Positions 34,861 to 46,300 of a stretch of 64,000 nt of DNA are shown one piece after another (positions within the stretch are counted from its first letter, which is position 1; each line of letters begins with the position of its first letter). Source of the stretch: Oegoconia quadripuncta (taxonomy: Eukaryota > Arthropoda > Insecta > Lepidoptera > Autostichidae). The stretch is taken from positions 5,255,501 through 5,319,500 of the forward strand of contig OX438754.1 in assembly GCA_949316235.1 (NCBI GenBank). The letters run 5' to 3'. A model generated the notes under the pieces. That model was not told the origin of the DNA and did no database searches. It worked only from the letters and a program-made list of their open reading frames with translations. Made by a program: the position numbers and the translations under genes.

Positions 34861-35045
34861 AACCCAAACTTATTTAAAAGAACAACCCTTGAGTTTCTTG
34901 CTCGTTCTTCTCTGGGGAATCTGCTTTGCGAATGAGTAATAATGTCAATAATTTTAATATTAAGATAAAAAATGTGACGTTTTCAAGTGATAATCTTTAT
35001 CCTACGAAATAAATATTTTTTTTGACTTTTGACTTTTTGACTCTA
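34861..35045 (+). repeat. LINE 3' UTR (CR1-like) with GACTTTT tail
   Basis: 'cttgagtttcttgctcgttc', 'aaatgtgacgttttcaagtg' and a simple tail (TTTGACTTT)n are typical of this class in Lepidoptera. Confidence 0.7.
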
Positions 35046-35244
35046 ACAGACAACCTTTAGGTAGAGAAAAATAAAAAGTAGAACGGAATAAAAGCAAATA
35101 GGTTGTTCACCAATGATTTTAAAATTATAATCGATACCAAATAATATATAGATATAAACATACATTACGTTAGATATGAACATAAACTTACATACAATGA
35201 TAGTGTAAAATAATTACAAATATACCTATATATATACTGTATCG

Positions 35245-35640
35245 GAGTGTTGAGCCATGAAAAAGACGGATGAAAGAAAATTGCATGCAGCAGATATGAG
35301 AATGTTGAGATGGATGAGTGGAGTGATGAGGGTGGATAAAATAAGGAATGAGTATATAAGAGGCAATTTAAAACTGTCACCCGTGACAGAACAGTTGAAA
35401 GGAAATCGTTTGGCTTGGTATGGACATATTATGAGGAAGGATGAAACGCTACTAAGAGAGTGATAAATACGGATATCGATGGTTGGAAATGAAGAGTTAG
35501 ATCACAGAAAAGATGGATGGATTGTGTGACAAAGGGCGTGATGATGAGGTAACGGCTGGTAGAGGAGATTGGAAGAAAAAGACGTACTGCGCCGACCACG
35601 AATAAATTGGGACTAGGCCAAGAAGATGATGATACCTATA
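35245..35640 (+). pseudogene. LINE ORF2 C-terminus (RTE/BovB-like)
   Basis: The frame from 35257 reads MRMLRWMSGVMRVDKIRNEY and LKGNRLAWYGHIMRKDE, then breaks at 35463. Downstream blocks 'agatggatggattgtgtgac' belong to the same protein in shifted frames. It ends in GATGATGAT. Confidence 0.85.
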
Positions 35641-35854
35641 AATACTGATTTATTTTAGTTTTATATAACACTTAATAGTTACTTGAAACCATGACAATAT
35701 TATACACAGTCAATCAATATTCTATTCTGAAATAATTTTCTTTTCAGAAAGTGACAAAGAGGCCGACCAAATAGATAATGATAATACAGCCAGTTTCGCT
35801 ATGCCACGAAAAGTGGACCAATCCAAAGTATTGAATGATCTTCGTGAGTCATCC

Positions 35855-36050
35855 ATTACAGCACAAAGTGATTAAAGACTTTCATCAACAAGCACTGAGG
35901 TATTTTGGATAAGAAGACGTTGCGCATTTTCCCGAATGCTGCTAATCCGAATTGGATTCGTGGATTGGCCTCTTCCTCGAAGTTGAACCTATCTAATCGT
36001 ATCTGTTGTCCTAGACATACCTTCTACAACTTTGAGAATGGAGTTCCCAA
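35855..36050 (-). pseudogene. RTE reverse transcriptase fragment
   Basis: The minus strand reads RIQFGLAAFGKMRNVFLSKI and CLLMKVFNHFVL, a block near the C-terminal side of the polymerase domain in RTE elements. No flanking LINE sequence is attached. Confidence 0.8.
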
Positions 36051-36125
36051 CTGATATTGGTGTGCGTACAACATGGGTATATTCGTCAATAATTTAGGTA
36101 GATCATAATTAATAGATCACTCACC

Positions 36126-36367
36126 TTATAGTGCATAGTCCTCAGGATTCTCATTGTGCAAATAGGGCACATGATTGTGTTCAATCTGACCCGCTACCAC
36201 TCTGTCGTCTTTTATTGCTAGTCGAGCATGACACCCTTTGTTGTGATTTGAGGAACATCTCCAGAAGGACTGCCCTTTTCTGTTGGTGTTGACAAAGCTG
36301 TAGGTATATTCGTTTAATTTCACCATCCTCGCCCCGATGGTGGTAGTTGCGAATAAGATTGAAGAAC
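36126..36367 (-). CDS. mod(mdg4): FLYWCH alternative terminal exon 19 (NxYTY type)
   Basis: Acceptor GACTTTTTTAG at 36368-36370, first bases GT, 79 residues. Motifs: SSILFATTTIGARMVKLNEY, FWRCSSNHNKGC, EHNHVPYL and a tail ending NPEDYAL. The N-terminal half lacks the S-R-x-G-K signature of its relatives (TTTIGARMV instead), but the hydrophobic pattern is kept. The in-frame Met at 36440 lies in the intron. LINE fragments flank it on both sides (35855-36050 and 36624-36840). Confidence 0.84.
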
Positions 36368-36623
36368 CTAAAAAAGTCAGCTCATTAAATCTTTTCTTAC
36401 TTTTTGCGAGTTCACCGACATTGGCAAACATTCGTCGCAATTAGTTACACATTACTGTAATGTATCAGTATATATATTATTTTGTGCAACAAAGAGTATT
36501 TGTATTGTATTGTATATATTATTTAAGGACATTTATTTATATATAGCTAATGCCACGACCTTTATTCCCAATCCGGTGGTCAGAGATATCCCAAACATTA
36601 GTGTTTGGGTGTTCCAATATTCA

Positions 36624-36840
36624 TTATTTGGTAAAGCTATTTAAATTACAGTTCATCTGAGCGAGTCGATGGCAAAGACATAACAATCTTGAGGACCAGA
36701 ATGTGGCCGCGCCTACAGCATTGTCTGTGGCATCATAGAAGTCCTGTAGCGTACAAGTGTCGGGACACACAGGGCAACATAGAAGATGACCCATAGTTTG
36801 TGGTGTAGGTACCACCGCACAAGCACCGGTTGTCGTTCGA
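36624..36840 (-). pseudogene. LINE ORF2 C-terminal Cys-rich end
   Basis: MGHLLCCPVCPDTCTLQDFY resembles the C-terminal zinc-knuckle region (H-L-L-x-C-x-x-C) of a different non-LTR clade. The stop is at 36624. Confidence 0.65.
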
Positions 36841-37500
36841 TTTAATTTCGATTTTCCTTAACAAATGGTCTATGAATCATGAAAACTTACATCACTGTTT
36901 AAACCTTAAAGAGGGTTTTAGATAAACTAGTCTGCAAGCGTTCGATAAATGTTGTTGATGAATGCGGCTGTAAGAGTTTAACGCTTGAAACCATCCACGG
37001 TTTAAGTTTCGAAATATTCGGGGTGAGCCTATCCCCGTTAAATAGTGCAAAACTATAGATGTTTTTCTGATGAAAAGACCCTTAGTCGTCTTTTAAGACA
37101 CCCGCGGGAAGAGAAGGGACGGTTGTATTCTCTTTACGTGCCGAATATACATACCTCTAAATATGATATACCTAGCCAAAAAGTATACAGGTATTTTTCT
37201 TATCAGCTAAATTCAACTGGACTTAGCGTAAACATCAAAGTTAATGGAAATATATTGAAAAAAAAAATCACCCTAGCTGAATTTTCCAAAATATTGATTA
37301 ACTTTATTTATTGCTTAAATAATTTTGCCGAGATCTACCAGGTACCTAATGACAAAGTGATGTACCTGGATACAAGTTACGAAATATTGATTGTCGTATT
37401 GATATCGATGTCCCATCTGATGCTACATCTTTTTTTTGTACTACTACTGACGACGTTATCATTATGGTTTACTAACGTATACGCCGGTTAGTCTTACTTA

Positions 37501-37706
37501 TTTTTTTTAATGCACGGGGTGTTCGTAATTGACCTCAATCACACCTGATGTTAATGCCCTTGTTGTGTTTCGGTTGTCGGAGATAAGATAGCCAGTCTCC
37601 CAAATGTGATGAGGTTTCCGGGTCAGTACGCTTCCTCCTTCGACCACATCTTCGCTTAACATCAGGTGTGATTAAAGTCTAGTACTGACCCGTTTTGCAT
37701 AAAAAA
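37501..37706. repeat. Two SINE-A fragments head to head
   Basis: 37501-37556 reads as minus-strand SINE-A and 37557-37706 as plus-strand SINE-A, joined so that 'acctcaatcacacctgatgt' and 'acatcaggtgtgatt' face each other. This makes a long inverted repeat. Confidence 0.8.
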
Positions 37707-37716
37707 GCCTATATAA

Positions 37717-37812
37717 TAATCCAGGTCCTAATCTGTTTACCAACCAAAAAGAAGAGATAACAAACATACATACAAACACACACAAACTTTCGCATTTATA
37801 ACATTAGTTGGC
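37717..37812 (-). repeat. Family E 5' fragment
   Basis: 'acacacaaactttcgcattt' and 'ataacattagttgg', ending just past the stop of exon 20. Confidence 0.7.
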
Positions 37813-37823
37813 ATTAAATTATT

Positions 37824-38026
37824 CTAAACCGCATGATTATGTCTTCCGTATACAGCCAGAATTTTCCGTCCCATCATCTTGATTCTGACTTCGCACTTCT
37901 TTCTGGATCGCTTCGAACAATACCACGTTATTCTTCCATCTAAACTTGTGTATTCATTTGTGCTAAAAGTATGATTGCCAATGCACAGTAAATATTTGCC
38001 GGTAGGCAGTGGAGTAAAATAATGGC
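37824..38026 (-). CDS. mod(mdg4): FLYWCH alternative terminal exon 20 (PLPxG type)
   Basis: Acceptor ATTCTTTTCTAG at 38027-38029, first bases GC, 66 residues. Motifs: HYFTPLPTGKYLLCIGNHTF, TWYCSKRSRKKC (C-x8-C), GRHNHAV then stop. A 1.2-kb hAT-type element begins 96 bases upstream of the acceptor (38125), close to where the branch point region ends, yet the acceptor itself is intact. Family-E repeat sequence follows the stop (37717-37812). Confidence 0.87.
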
Positions 38027-38124
38027 CTAGAAAAGAATTAAGTATATTAAAGCAATATTGTTGAACAGTTTTGTTAATTAAAAAAAAAAATGTTTTTCCG
38101 GACACTTACACGTGTCATCTAGAT

Positions 38125-39319
38125 CAGTGGTTCCCATTTTTTTTTGCCCACGATACCCTAATTAATCATACTTTTATGGCGGATCCCCAATTTGAAAATA
38201 ACAAGAGTGATTGTACCTTGTCCTTTGAATATTTTCATTTTTGACATGATAATACAAATAATTTGTATCGTAGAATTTTTTATCATATATTCTTCTTCTT
38301 GTGTCATGATATATTTAAGTATAATAGCACTAAACTTAATCTTAATGTTTGATAATTGAAGCTACATCCAGTCTGTTTGTTTGTAAGTGTAAGGGTCGGT
38401 ATAAGGTTTATGTTAGAACGTTTTCATTTCTGCTTTCCTATTTTAATATATACTGCTCAAAACAATTAGAGGAACAAGATTTGTCCTTTCAATTTCTGTT
38501 AAGATTCAAAAAACTTGAAAAACCACTTTAAATGTGTTTTCTGTGATTAGCAAGTAAAGAAAATTCAATGGCGTCTCTTTGTTTTTAGGTGTTCATAGAC
38601 TCTTGGTCACTTTATTGAGAACTACTAACAAAAACGCCGATGCTCTTGTGTTTTTTAATTCCTTCGACTATGGCTCTACATTATTTAGTGGCCAGTTAAG
38701 CAAAAAGTTTAGTTCTACTTTAAAATCTTGTTCCGCTAAATCCTTTGAGCAGTATATTTATTTTAACTTGTACTTGACTGTTATTTGACATAGGTGATTA
38801 TCGCATGCCGATAATCTCATGACATGGTATAAATTATATATTTTTTTGTTCACTGTTGTTTGTACTTTAATGATTACATACTTATAGAACTTTATTGATT
38901 AATTTTTGACATGTACATATAATAATATGTATAGTGCTAATTGTTTTTGTTTTTCTCATGTTTGACATAGACGTAACAATGGTCATAATTCTTAAGTGTC
39001 TAACGACATACCTATTGAAAATATGGTAACGGGTTTTATTTTTATCTCATTTTATTCATTTAGAGTTCCCACAATGCTTTCATTGTTTATATTAAATAAT
39101 CGTATAATTCAACACAATTTTAGAGATGTATGTATAAAGTTATTGTTTTATGTTGGACAATGACTTTTATTTTAGAAATCATTAATTTAAGGAAATGTAT
39201 GTATTACATGATATTGTAAAAGTGAACTCAATTAATCTAATCTAATCTAATCATTTCGAAAATTTTCGGATTGAACACGGATCCCCAGGGTTCCGTGGGC
39301 CACCATTTGGAAACCGCTG
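38125..39319. mobile_element. Non-autonomous hAT-type element with perfect 8-bp TSD
   Basis: The ends are CAGTGGTTCCCA... and its inverted partner ...TTTGGAAACCGCTG, both continuing into matching 'gcccacg/cgtgggc' blocks. ATCTAGAT is duplicated exactly at 38117-38124 and 39320-39327. Size is 1195 bp, very AT-rich, and no transposase motif is seen in any frame. It inserted into a SINE-C copy whose remainder continues at 39320. Confidence 0.9.
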
Positions 39320-39680
39320 ATCTAGATAACGGACATACATAAATATTTATATAAACATCCATGACTCGGGAATAAATACGAAACGTACACGCTAACATAC
39401 ACACTCATACATACTCACGCATACACTACTACAATGTACGCTGTATGCCCTCGCTATGGGAATTTGTTTGAAGGTGAGACGGTAATAGCTGAAAGCCAGC
39501 TGTGCAGTGCATTCTGAGGATTGCCACAACTGACTATATCTGCGATTTTATATTTGGTACAAATGTGGCAGTAAAGGATTTATTTCTTATTTATTATCAC
39601 ACAACTATTTACCCCTCGCGAGATTCCAACCGCAACCGTTGCTTTCGTAGACAGAGTCCACTCCACTACACCAATCGGTT
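39320..39680 (-). repeat. SINE-C, split by two insertions
   Basis: The 3' part begins exactly at the hAT target duplication (39320). The tRNA-like head resumes at about 39595 after a roughly 210-bp insert of unclear type (39383-39590). Confidence 0.78.
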
Positions 39681-39919
39681 TCTTGTCCAATAATGCTAAT
39701 GTCAACGTCATGAATACGTCATCCACACAAGGATCAGGTTCTTATTGCACACGAATTTCCAGTTACAAAAGTTTTTTGTTGTTTTGTAAAATTACTTTAG
39801 GTATTTTAAGCGGATATACGAATATGACTAAAGATTTGAAATAGACGTGTAATTAAATCATTTAATCAGATTTACATAACAATTTTAATACGTAACTACT
39901 ATTTGCCATAATTAAATAA

Positions 39920-40155
39920 ATAAATATAAATATCTTTGCACCATCTAAATAATTCCACACTAAGCAACTAGGCTTGTATTATGGATACCAGATGGTTGAT
40001 AAACTATATAAATGCATAAATAAATGAAAAACAACCATAACTCGGGACCACATGTCTGTATTCAGCATACAAACATATGCCCCTAGCGGGATTCGAACCC
40101 GCGGCCTTTTGATATAACAGCAGAGTTTCAAACCACTACATCAAACAGGTCGTCG
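39920..40155 (-). repeat. SINE-B copy
   Basis: 'cccctagcgggattcgaacc' and the 'ccacactaagcaactaggct' tail block in family order. Confidence 0.87.
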
Positions 40156-40350
40156 ATTTTATGATGCCAGTGATGGTTCTATAAATACCGAAATAATTCG
40201 GTAATAAATGATAAAGAAATCTTTCTTAGTAAATCACGTACCGAGAGTCGATCCCTTGTATAGAATCACGTTCAGCCCATTCAGACTTTAATCTAAATGT
40301 AATTATTAATATTATTTACTTTTCTTAGGAAACCCACGGCCTGAGATCTA

Positions 40351-40509
40351 GGCCCTGTTTCACAAACATGACAATTGTAAATTACCGTGACAATTCTGAA
40401 TACATTACTGAGAATATTGGACGATTTGTAACCATTTATGTTACACAACTAGCAATGTATGACGAAATCTCATGGTAAATTACAATCGTCACTTTTATGA
40501 AACAGGGCC
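40351..40509. mobile_element. MITE with 'GGCCCTGTTTCA' ends
   Basis: Left GGCCCTGTTTCACAAACATG and right TTATGAAACAGGGCC are inverted. Matching inner blocks 'acaattgtaaatta/taaattacaatcgt' extend the arms. Length 159 bp. Confidence 0.82.
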
Positions 40510-40923
40510 CCATGTTTAACATGCAGAGGCCCAATCAGGAGATCTTATTCTAAATATAATTAGTTATTTTTTTTGTTTTTCTTATTAATTAATAATTAGC
40601 TATTCAAACTATCAGACAAGATCTACACGAATTCGTGAGTTCAGAAACATAGTTTAAATGAAAAGGACAAGTTCATCTGGTGTTCCTTGTACATTTCATT
40701 TTATCCACTCGCTATTTATAATAATAATCATTCATTCATTACACAAGTTTACAATGCATTTTAAGTTTATTTTAATGACTAGAGTTATGGATAATACATT
40801 ATAGGTAGAGAATAAAATTTACAAACATACAACCTACCTTTATGGAGACTCTAAGATAAGTATAACCTACTGAATATTAAATGAGGTTAAGAATTGTATG
40901 CGAGTGTATTTAGGAGTTGCTAT

Positions 40924-41079
40924 GGTATACCGAATTACACTACCCCGAAACACGTTTGACCGAAGAACGGTTGATCAAATTCCGAGTACATTGCGGAGTT
41001 GGTTTTAATTAAATATTTTAATGATGAACAAACTCCGCAATGGTAGTAGGTGTTTCGGGGTAGTGTAATTCGGTATACC
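40924..41079. mobile_element. MITE with 'GGTATACCGAATTACACTAC' ends
   Basis: Arms GGTATACCGAATTACACTAC and its exact reverse complement bound a 156-bp segment. The inner 'ttgcggagtt/aactccgcaa' pair also matches. Confidence 0.86.
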
Positions 41080-41198
41080 ACACGTAGGTCGGGTATTTGG
41101 GTGTGTAGGTGTGTGTGATGAGTGGAATGGCGAGTGTTGTGAGTTGTGAATGTACGTGTGAGTATATAGGTTACAATGTATGTAAATGGACGATTTTT

Positions 41199-41560
41199 AC
41201 ATAATATGAGATACTTATTAAAGATGTAAGAAGTGAGAAAGTGTTATTACTTCCGTTTTATACGATATATTTATACATAATATGAGATATTTGTTAAAGA
41301 TGTAAGAAGTGAGAAAGTGTTATTACTTCCGTTTTATACGATATATTTATACATAATATGAGATATTTGTTAAAGATGTAAGAAGTGAGAAAGTGTTATT
41401 ACTTCTTTTTTATACGATTTATTTATACATAATATGAGATACTTGTTAAAGATGTAAGAAGTGAGAAAGTGTTATTACTTCTTTTTTATACGATTTATTT
41501 ATACATAATATGAGATACTTATTAAATATGTAAGAAGTGAGAAAGTGTTATTACTTCTAC
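41199..41560. repeat. 76-bp tandem repeat, about 4.7 copies
   Basis: The phrase 'cataatatgagata' recurs at 41200, 41276, 41352, 41428 and 41504, exactly 76 bases apart. The copies differ at few positions (ttccg/ttctt). The last copy breaks off after 'tattacttct'. Confidence 0.96.
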
Positions 41561-41689
41561 GTCTTTATTAGTCCAGTAAATATACGCATATTTATGTGGT
41601 GTAACTTCCTATAATTTTAAATATTCTGAATTTTTATAGAAGAGTTCGAGTACCCATCAGTAATCAAATAACTTTATTTTAATATTGTA

Positions 41690-41860
41690 GGTTTTATAAC
41701 TAAATATCTATATTATACCTAAAGCAAGCTACCAATGCGTTAGATTGTTTTTTATTCTATCATTGACAGGTAGGTACTGGTAAAAAGGTGGTGCAAAAAA
41801 TCACCGCATTTAAAATTAAAGGAAGCTAAAAGTGTAGCCTTACTGGACTTTATTGCGTTA
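41690..41860. repeat. Duplicated segment, copy 2 (shorter)
   Basis: Same blocks as 17860-18200 but without the roughly 150-base interior of that copy. Confidence 0.7.
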
Positions 41861-43350
41861 TTCTTAATTAATTCCATATTTCTAAGCAACACAACTATTT
41901 CAAGGACTGGTCACATACTACACACAACACCATAAATCTACAAGAATATCCAATAGATACACATTAACCTGCTAAAACTACAGAATAATATATTGGTATA
42001 AAATAAATTTTGTCATTAGCTCAGCCAGTATTATCGTAACTTTTATGATCATGTTAGTCACGCTCTATTTGACATTATCTACCTGTTTTTGCTGTAAAAG
42101 GGTATATAAGGTCTAACAAAATTAACCCGAGAAACGTTGCAGAGTGTATGTATAGGATGTACCTATTACGAAAAAAATAAAAAATTTGGAAATGTAAATT
42201 TTGTGAGTTGGATATTAATGGCCGCGCGCTCAAAGTACTTTGCCACAACACACAAACACGTGCCGCGGTATCTTTGAAGGCGCCGAAAGGCTTCTCGCTC
42301 GCTGTGATTGGTTGCGCCCTGTGCCCCGCCACCCGCAATCCTCTTTGGCGTCTTCCATATCAATGGAACGTTGTCTATTTTTTCTCATTGATAAAACAAG
42401 GTACAATCGAAATGAAGTAAGTCTGTTAAGGTGTATTTTCATTTGCACTTACATTTAATTTTTTTACTCGGAGACAAAATATGAGTCTGGTTTTTTTTAA
42501 TCAATATTTTATTTTATTGTCATGTACGTGCAATTGCCAAAGTTTGGCGGGTTAATTTTGTTAGAGGCTACATATAACAATAAGTTATACACTTGATAAT
42601 ATTTTTCTAATATTCAATTAAATAAGCTCACGTTTGCAACCTTGTGTGTAACTTGTGTATGTTTTGATTAATTGTAACAATCTACTAGACTTTATCTACT
42701 ATAGACAAGGCTAGATATTTTCTTTTACACGTTATTCTTCAGAGTTTAAGAAGCTATGATGTAGAATAGACTGTCAACATCAATTCTGGACAGCCCATCT
42801 ATTGCAGTATATTTAAGAAAAAATTAAAAGAACATTACCTCTCCCAACTTTCATATTAGTGTTATATATATATTATGTATGTTATGTATTATTAATTTAT
42901 TATTATTCTTTGTAATATTACTTAAATAGATAGGTACTTATATCTTACATATTTGGTACATATTGTTAGTTATCTTTTCCACACAATTAGCTGCTTAATT
43001 TTTTACATGGCCTATCGTTTGTACTATGTTATTGTAATGTTCTGGTGCAATGAAGGATATATATAATTCTTTTCGGGCTCTTGACACATTGTCCAATGAT
43101 TTTAGTCTGTTTGTCAGCCGACCATCGAGTTTGTGGTTATTGTATGGTCCGTCACCCTCCTCTCAGCCACTGATCTGATATTGCTTTGGTTCATCTTCCA
43201 TCGTCCCTTCGAATAAATTGTGCTCACGTCCCTATTTCAACTTCTGTTGTTTTATTTCTTTATCGGTCTCCAAATTTTCACTCTCTATTTTGGGTACACA
43301 ATAAAATCTTCCTAAATTCTGTCACGAATTTATGTGACTATCAAATGGTA
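41860..43350. other. Spacer between the tandem repeat and exon 21
   Basis: AT-rich apart from a GC-rich island at 42220-42360, where frames are open on both strands but no motif is recognisable. No FLYWCH exon was seen. Confidence 0.55.
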
Positions 43351-43352
43351 AC

Positions 43353-43549
43353 TTACATATGTGTATATACCCCAATTATAGACACAATAGCTTTATTAAA
43401 CGTTTTGACTCTAGCATAGCACTTCCGACTAACTTTCTTGGAACAATACCAATATGAAATCTGGTTCACGCACATCTTCTTCGTGCTATAAGTATAGGGG
43501 CCCATACTAAGCAAACATTTACCGCTGGGCAATGGAATGTAGTGGTAAT
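43353..43549 (-). CDS. mod(mdg4): FLYWCH-like terminal exon 21, first His replaced
   Basis: Acceptor TTTTTTTTCAG at 43550-43552, first bases AT, 64 residues. No useful ATG. Motifs: YHYIPLPSGKCLLSMGPYTY, YWYCSKKVSRKC, then IIGVYTHM. The usual H-x-H reads Y-T-H, so the first histidine is Tyr. A minus-strand AATAAA is present at 43251-43256, about 100 bases past the stop. PLPxG subfamily. The finger may be weakened, though the frame and splice site are clean. Confidence 0.8.
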
Positions 43550-43671
43550 CTGAAAAAAAAATATAATAAGTAGATCAGTTATGCTCAGCAGTTGATGTCC
43601 TTTGGCTGATATGATGATGATGAAGTACCATACCTCAGAACGGAAAGACCAGGATAAATGGGCATTTAAAC

Positions 43672-43998
43672 CAGGGCTTATAACCGAAAATACCGGTAAA
43701 TAAAGGTTTATACCGGATTATAGACAAGGTCCCAAATACGCGCGCTACCTAAACCCTTAATAAACCAGTTTAATCCAAACAGACAGTGCACGCGTTGATG
43801 TCACTTGAAGTTTGTAGTGATAGAGACGACGTCGTCGGTAAGAGCGAAATGAGAGCCACTAAAAGCCGCTTAAATGTTTCAAAAACCATTTGGTTTCCCT
43901 CCTTAAGAAAACCGGATTTTAAGGTTAAGGTAGAGCCAAATCTAAATAAAGCACTCCTTTGTACTTGACGCTGATTTATATTTCAAAAAAAAGCCCTG
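43672..43998. mobile_element. hAT-type MITE, 327 bp
   Basis: CAGGGCTT at the left end, AAGCCCTG at the right end. Flanking octamers ATTTAAAC and ATTTAAAT agree at 7 of 8 positions, as expected of an old hAT target duplication. No coding capacity. Confidence 0.72.
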
Positions 43999-44524
43999 AT
44001 TTAAATCTATGCGCTACACTTTATAACTGCGGCCATTGCGGTTTATAATTGTGGTTAAACATCAAAAAAAAAACTGCAGTAGCTTTTATGGAAATTTTAT
44101 AATTTGTATATTCATTTCTGTGTCTGATAATTTATTCTTATCCTTGTATGAGAATCGTTAAGATTTTATTGACGCATCCAAACGGTGTATAAAACTATTA
44201 AATTTAGTTATTATAATTTGTTTGTAGATATATTTCTTAAATTTTAACTTTTGGTCATAAAAACAAGGTACTCGTATTAAACAATTTATTATTTATTTAA
44301 GAAAAACCAACGGCGATACATTGTTCATGACAAAAAGTATTGAGTACAGCTATTACAGGCTTCTACGTATTAACTTCTTCACGGCTTCGCCGCAGTCGGG
44401 TAAAATATGAACTAAGTAAGAGATATTTCCATATGGCTGGGAATATGTTTGTGTGCGAGCGTTTGTGTGAGGTGGGATGTATGATGATACTGGAGAGTAA
44501 ATAGATGTACGAATGAATGAACAT

Positions 44525-44712
44525 TTACAAATGACAGTGTTTTCCGAATAGTATAACTTCTGTACCAAACAACTTCGCACGCGCCTTGCAATTAGATCTC
44601 TTTCTCTTTGAACAGTACCACATGCATCTCATATCGTCGTAAGTAGCCGAATAAGTGTGGTTCCCCACTTGCAATAGATGCCGACCAGTAGATAGTGGAT
44701 GCAATATGTATT
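44525..44712 (-). CDS. mod(mdg4): FLYWCH alternative terminal exon 22 (PLPxG type)
   Basis: Acceptor TTGTTATTACAG at 44713-44715, first bases AA, 61 residues. Motifs: YILHPLSTGRHLLQVGNHTY, MWYCSKRKRSNC, KHCHL at the end. The second residue of the H-x-H pair's middle is Cys, as in exon 8; both histidines are present. Among the shortest exons in the array, with no tail. The Met at 44737 belongs to intron read-through. Confidence 0.86.
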
Positions 44713-44828
44713 CTGTAATAACAAAGAACAATTTCACTTAGCCGTTTTTATTATCAAATAACGTGTCAATGGATGTAAAATTATTATAGGAGTTACCAAA
44801 ACAAATGAATCAGCTGTCGACCTCTATA

Positions 44829-45088
44829 TATTGGATCTTTACCTATGAAATTGGAGTTTTTTTTCTTCGTTAATCATATGTATAGATTAGCTGAAACTTT
44901 TATAAGGCGGTTACTTTTAAAAATTAACGCTGCCTATACTTAACTTAATATTATCCGATAATACACATAAAGTTTAGCTAAATTTGGATTTGCCGTTTGC
45001 GAAAAAAAAAAAAAATGTTTGTATAGAGAAAACAGTCTTAATGAAATTCTTCATACAAAACGCCAATTTCATAGGTAAGGACCTAATA
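44829..45088. mobile_element. MITE family 'TAGGTCCTTACCTATGAAAT', copy 3 (short)
   Basis: Same ends and the same 'aattaacgctgcctatactt' core. An internal deletion makes it about 260 bp. Confidence 0.82.
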
Positions 45089-45142
45089 CAACGCGTAGGA
45101 CGCACCGCATAACATACAAGCCTATTACGTCATTACGAATCA

Positions 45143-45455
45143 TCATCATCAGCCCGTTAACATCCCACTGCACGGATATAGGCCTTCCCTCGTATATGAG
45201 AGAGTATGGGCCATAGTCCACCACGCTGGCCCAATGCGGTTTGGGGACTTCACATGCCCTTGAATTTTTATTACTCAGGCATGCAGGTTTCCTCACGATG
45301 TTTTCCTTCACCGTTTAAGAGGAGTCGGATAAGTACACATAAGTAATTAAATTAAATTTAAAAACTCATTGGTACATGGCCTGCGTGGGAATCGAACCCG
45401 GACCTCCCAAATTGGGCGACCGCGTCTTAACCGCTGAGCCACCGACGCTCTTACG
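45143..45455 (-). repeat. SINE-D, full length
   Basis: Same order as 29238-29540, with head 'aaccgctgagccaccgacgc' at the right. Confidence 0.88.
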
Positions 45456-45544
45456 TCTCTACGAATATTCGGGTATAATAAAGATTAAAGGTTAATAGCA
45501 GCGAGAGAATAATAATATAAATAACTTGGAATAATAATAATAAT

Positions 45545-45670
45545 CCTACAACCTTGGGATCTTCAAGAGCAGAGTGAATAGGCATTTACTGGGATCGCGT
45601 GCTTCATCTTCGACCACATCGTCACTTTCCATCAAGTGAGATTGTGGTCAAACGCGAATCCAGACAATAA
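45545..45670 (+). pseudogene. LINE ORF2 last codons
   Basis: 'cctacaaccttgggatcttc' reads YNLGIFKSRVNRHLL with one base shift, then 'gattgtggtcaaacgcgaat' and poly(A). Same family as 58190-58320. Confidence 0.75.
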
Positions 45671-46079
45671 TAAAAAAAAAAATTTGCTTGAAGTCGGTTA
45701 AAATAAAGGGCTCTCTTTCTGTTCACGTGTGTACTCGTATCATATTGTGGTAGGACTAATTGTATGAAAGAAAAACAACATTTTGGTCATAAATTTATTT
45801 CGAAAATATCAAACCATAAAATCATAATAACATAGCACTAAAGTAGGTACCTAAATTCTTATTTGTGAACCTTCCCTATGCCTATTACCTCTAGTACTTA
45901 TATTAAAAAGCAAATCTACTCATGGTTAAGTACTAAATCACGTACATTTGTAAGTAAAGGTAACATCTTGCCAAAATATTCAATCTATATGACGATCAAC
46001 GTGTATTTACTTATGTGAATCCCCCAAGCAAGAATCATTAAATATATTGTCGTTGATAGGCGAAACATTCTGTCTCAGT

Positions 46080-46300
46080 TCTCATGACTTACTAGCTTTC
46101 CGGCCGCGACGTCGTCCGCGTGGAAGTTTGCATCAAAATTGGTTCAGCAAAAAAATATGCCTATATGTTAATAATCCTAATCTGTGTACCAACCAAATTT
46201 CATCCAAATCTGTCCTGCCGTTTAGGCATGAAGAGGTAACAAACATACATATAGACATACACACACAAACTTTCGCATTTACAATATTAGTTGGGATACA
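46080..46300 (-). repeat. Interspersed repeat family E
   Basis: 'tagctttccggccgcgacgt' to 'tcgcatttacaatattagtt'. Confidence 0.78.

Noticed and set aside
35758..35874. Plus-strand 38-codon frame (ESDKEADQIDNDNT...) after a TTTCTTTTCAG, in the array's phase
   Set aside because: Tempting as an opposite-strand terminal exon, but its second half overlaps a minus-strand LINE fragment (35855-36050), it has no domain, and a frame this short arises easily by chance.
41199..41560. CRISPR-like array
   Set aside because: The period is exact but there are no unique spacers between short repeats, and the context is a eukaryotic intron. It is a minisatellite.
42075..42458. Frames on both strands in a GC-rich island
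   Set aside because: High GC lowers stop frequency. No motif, start context or splice sites support a gene.
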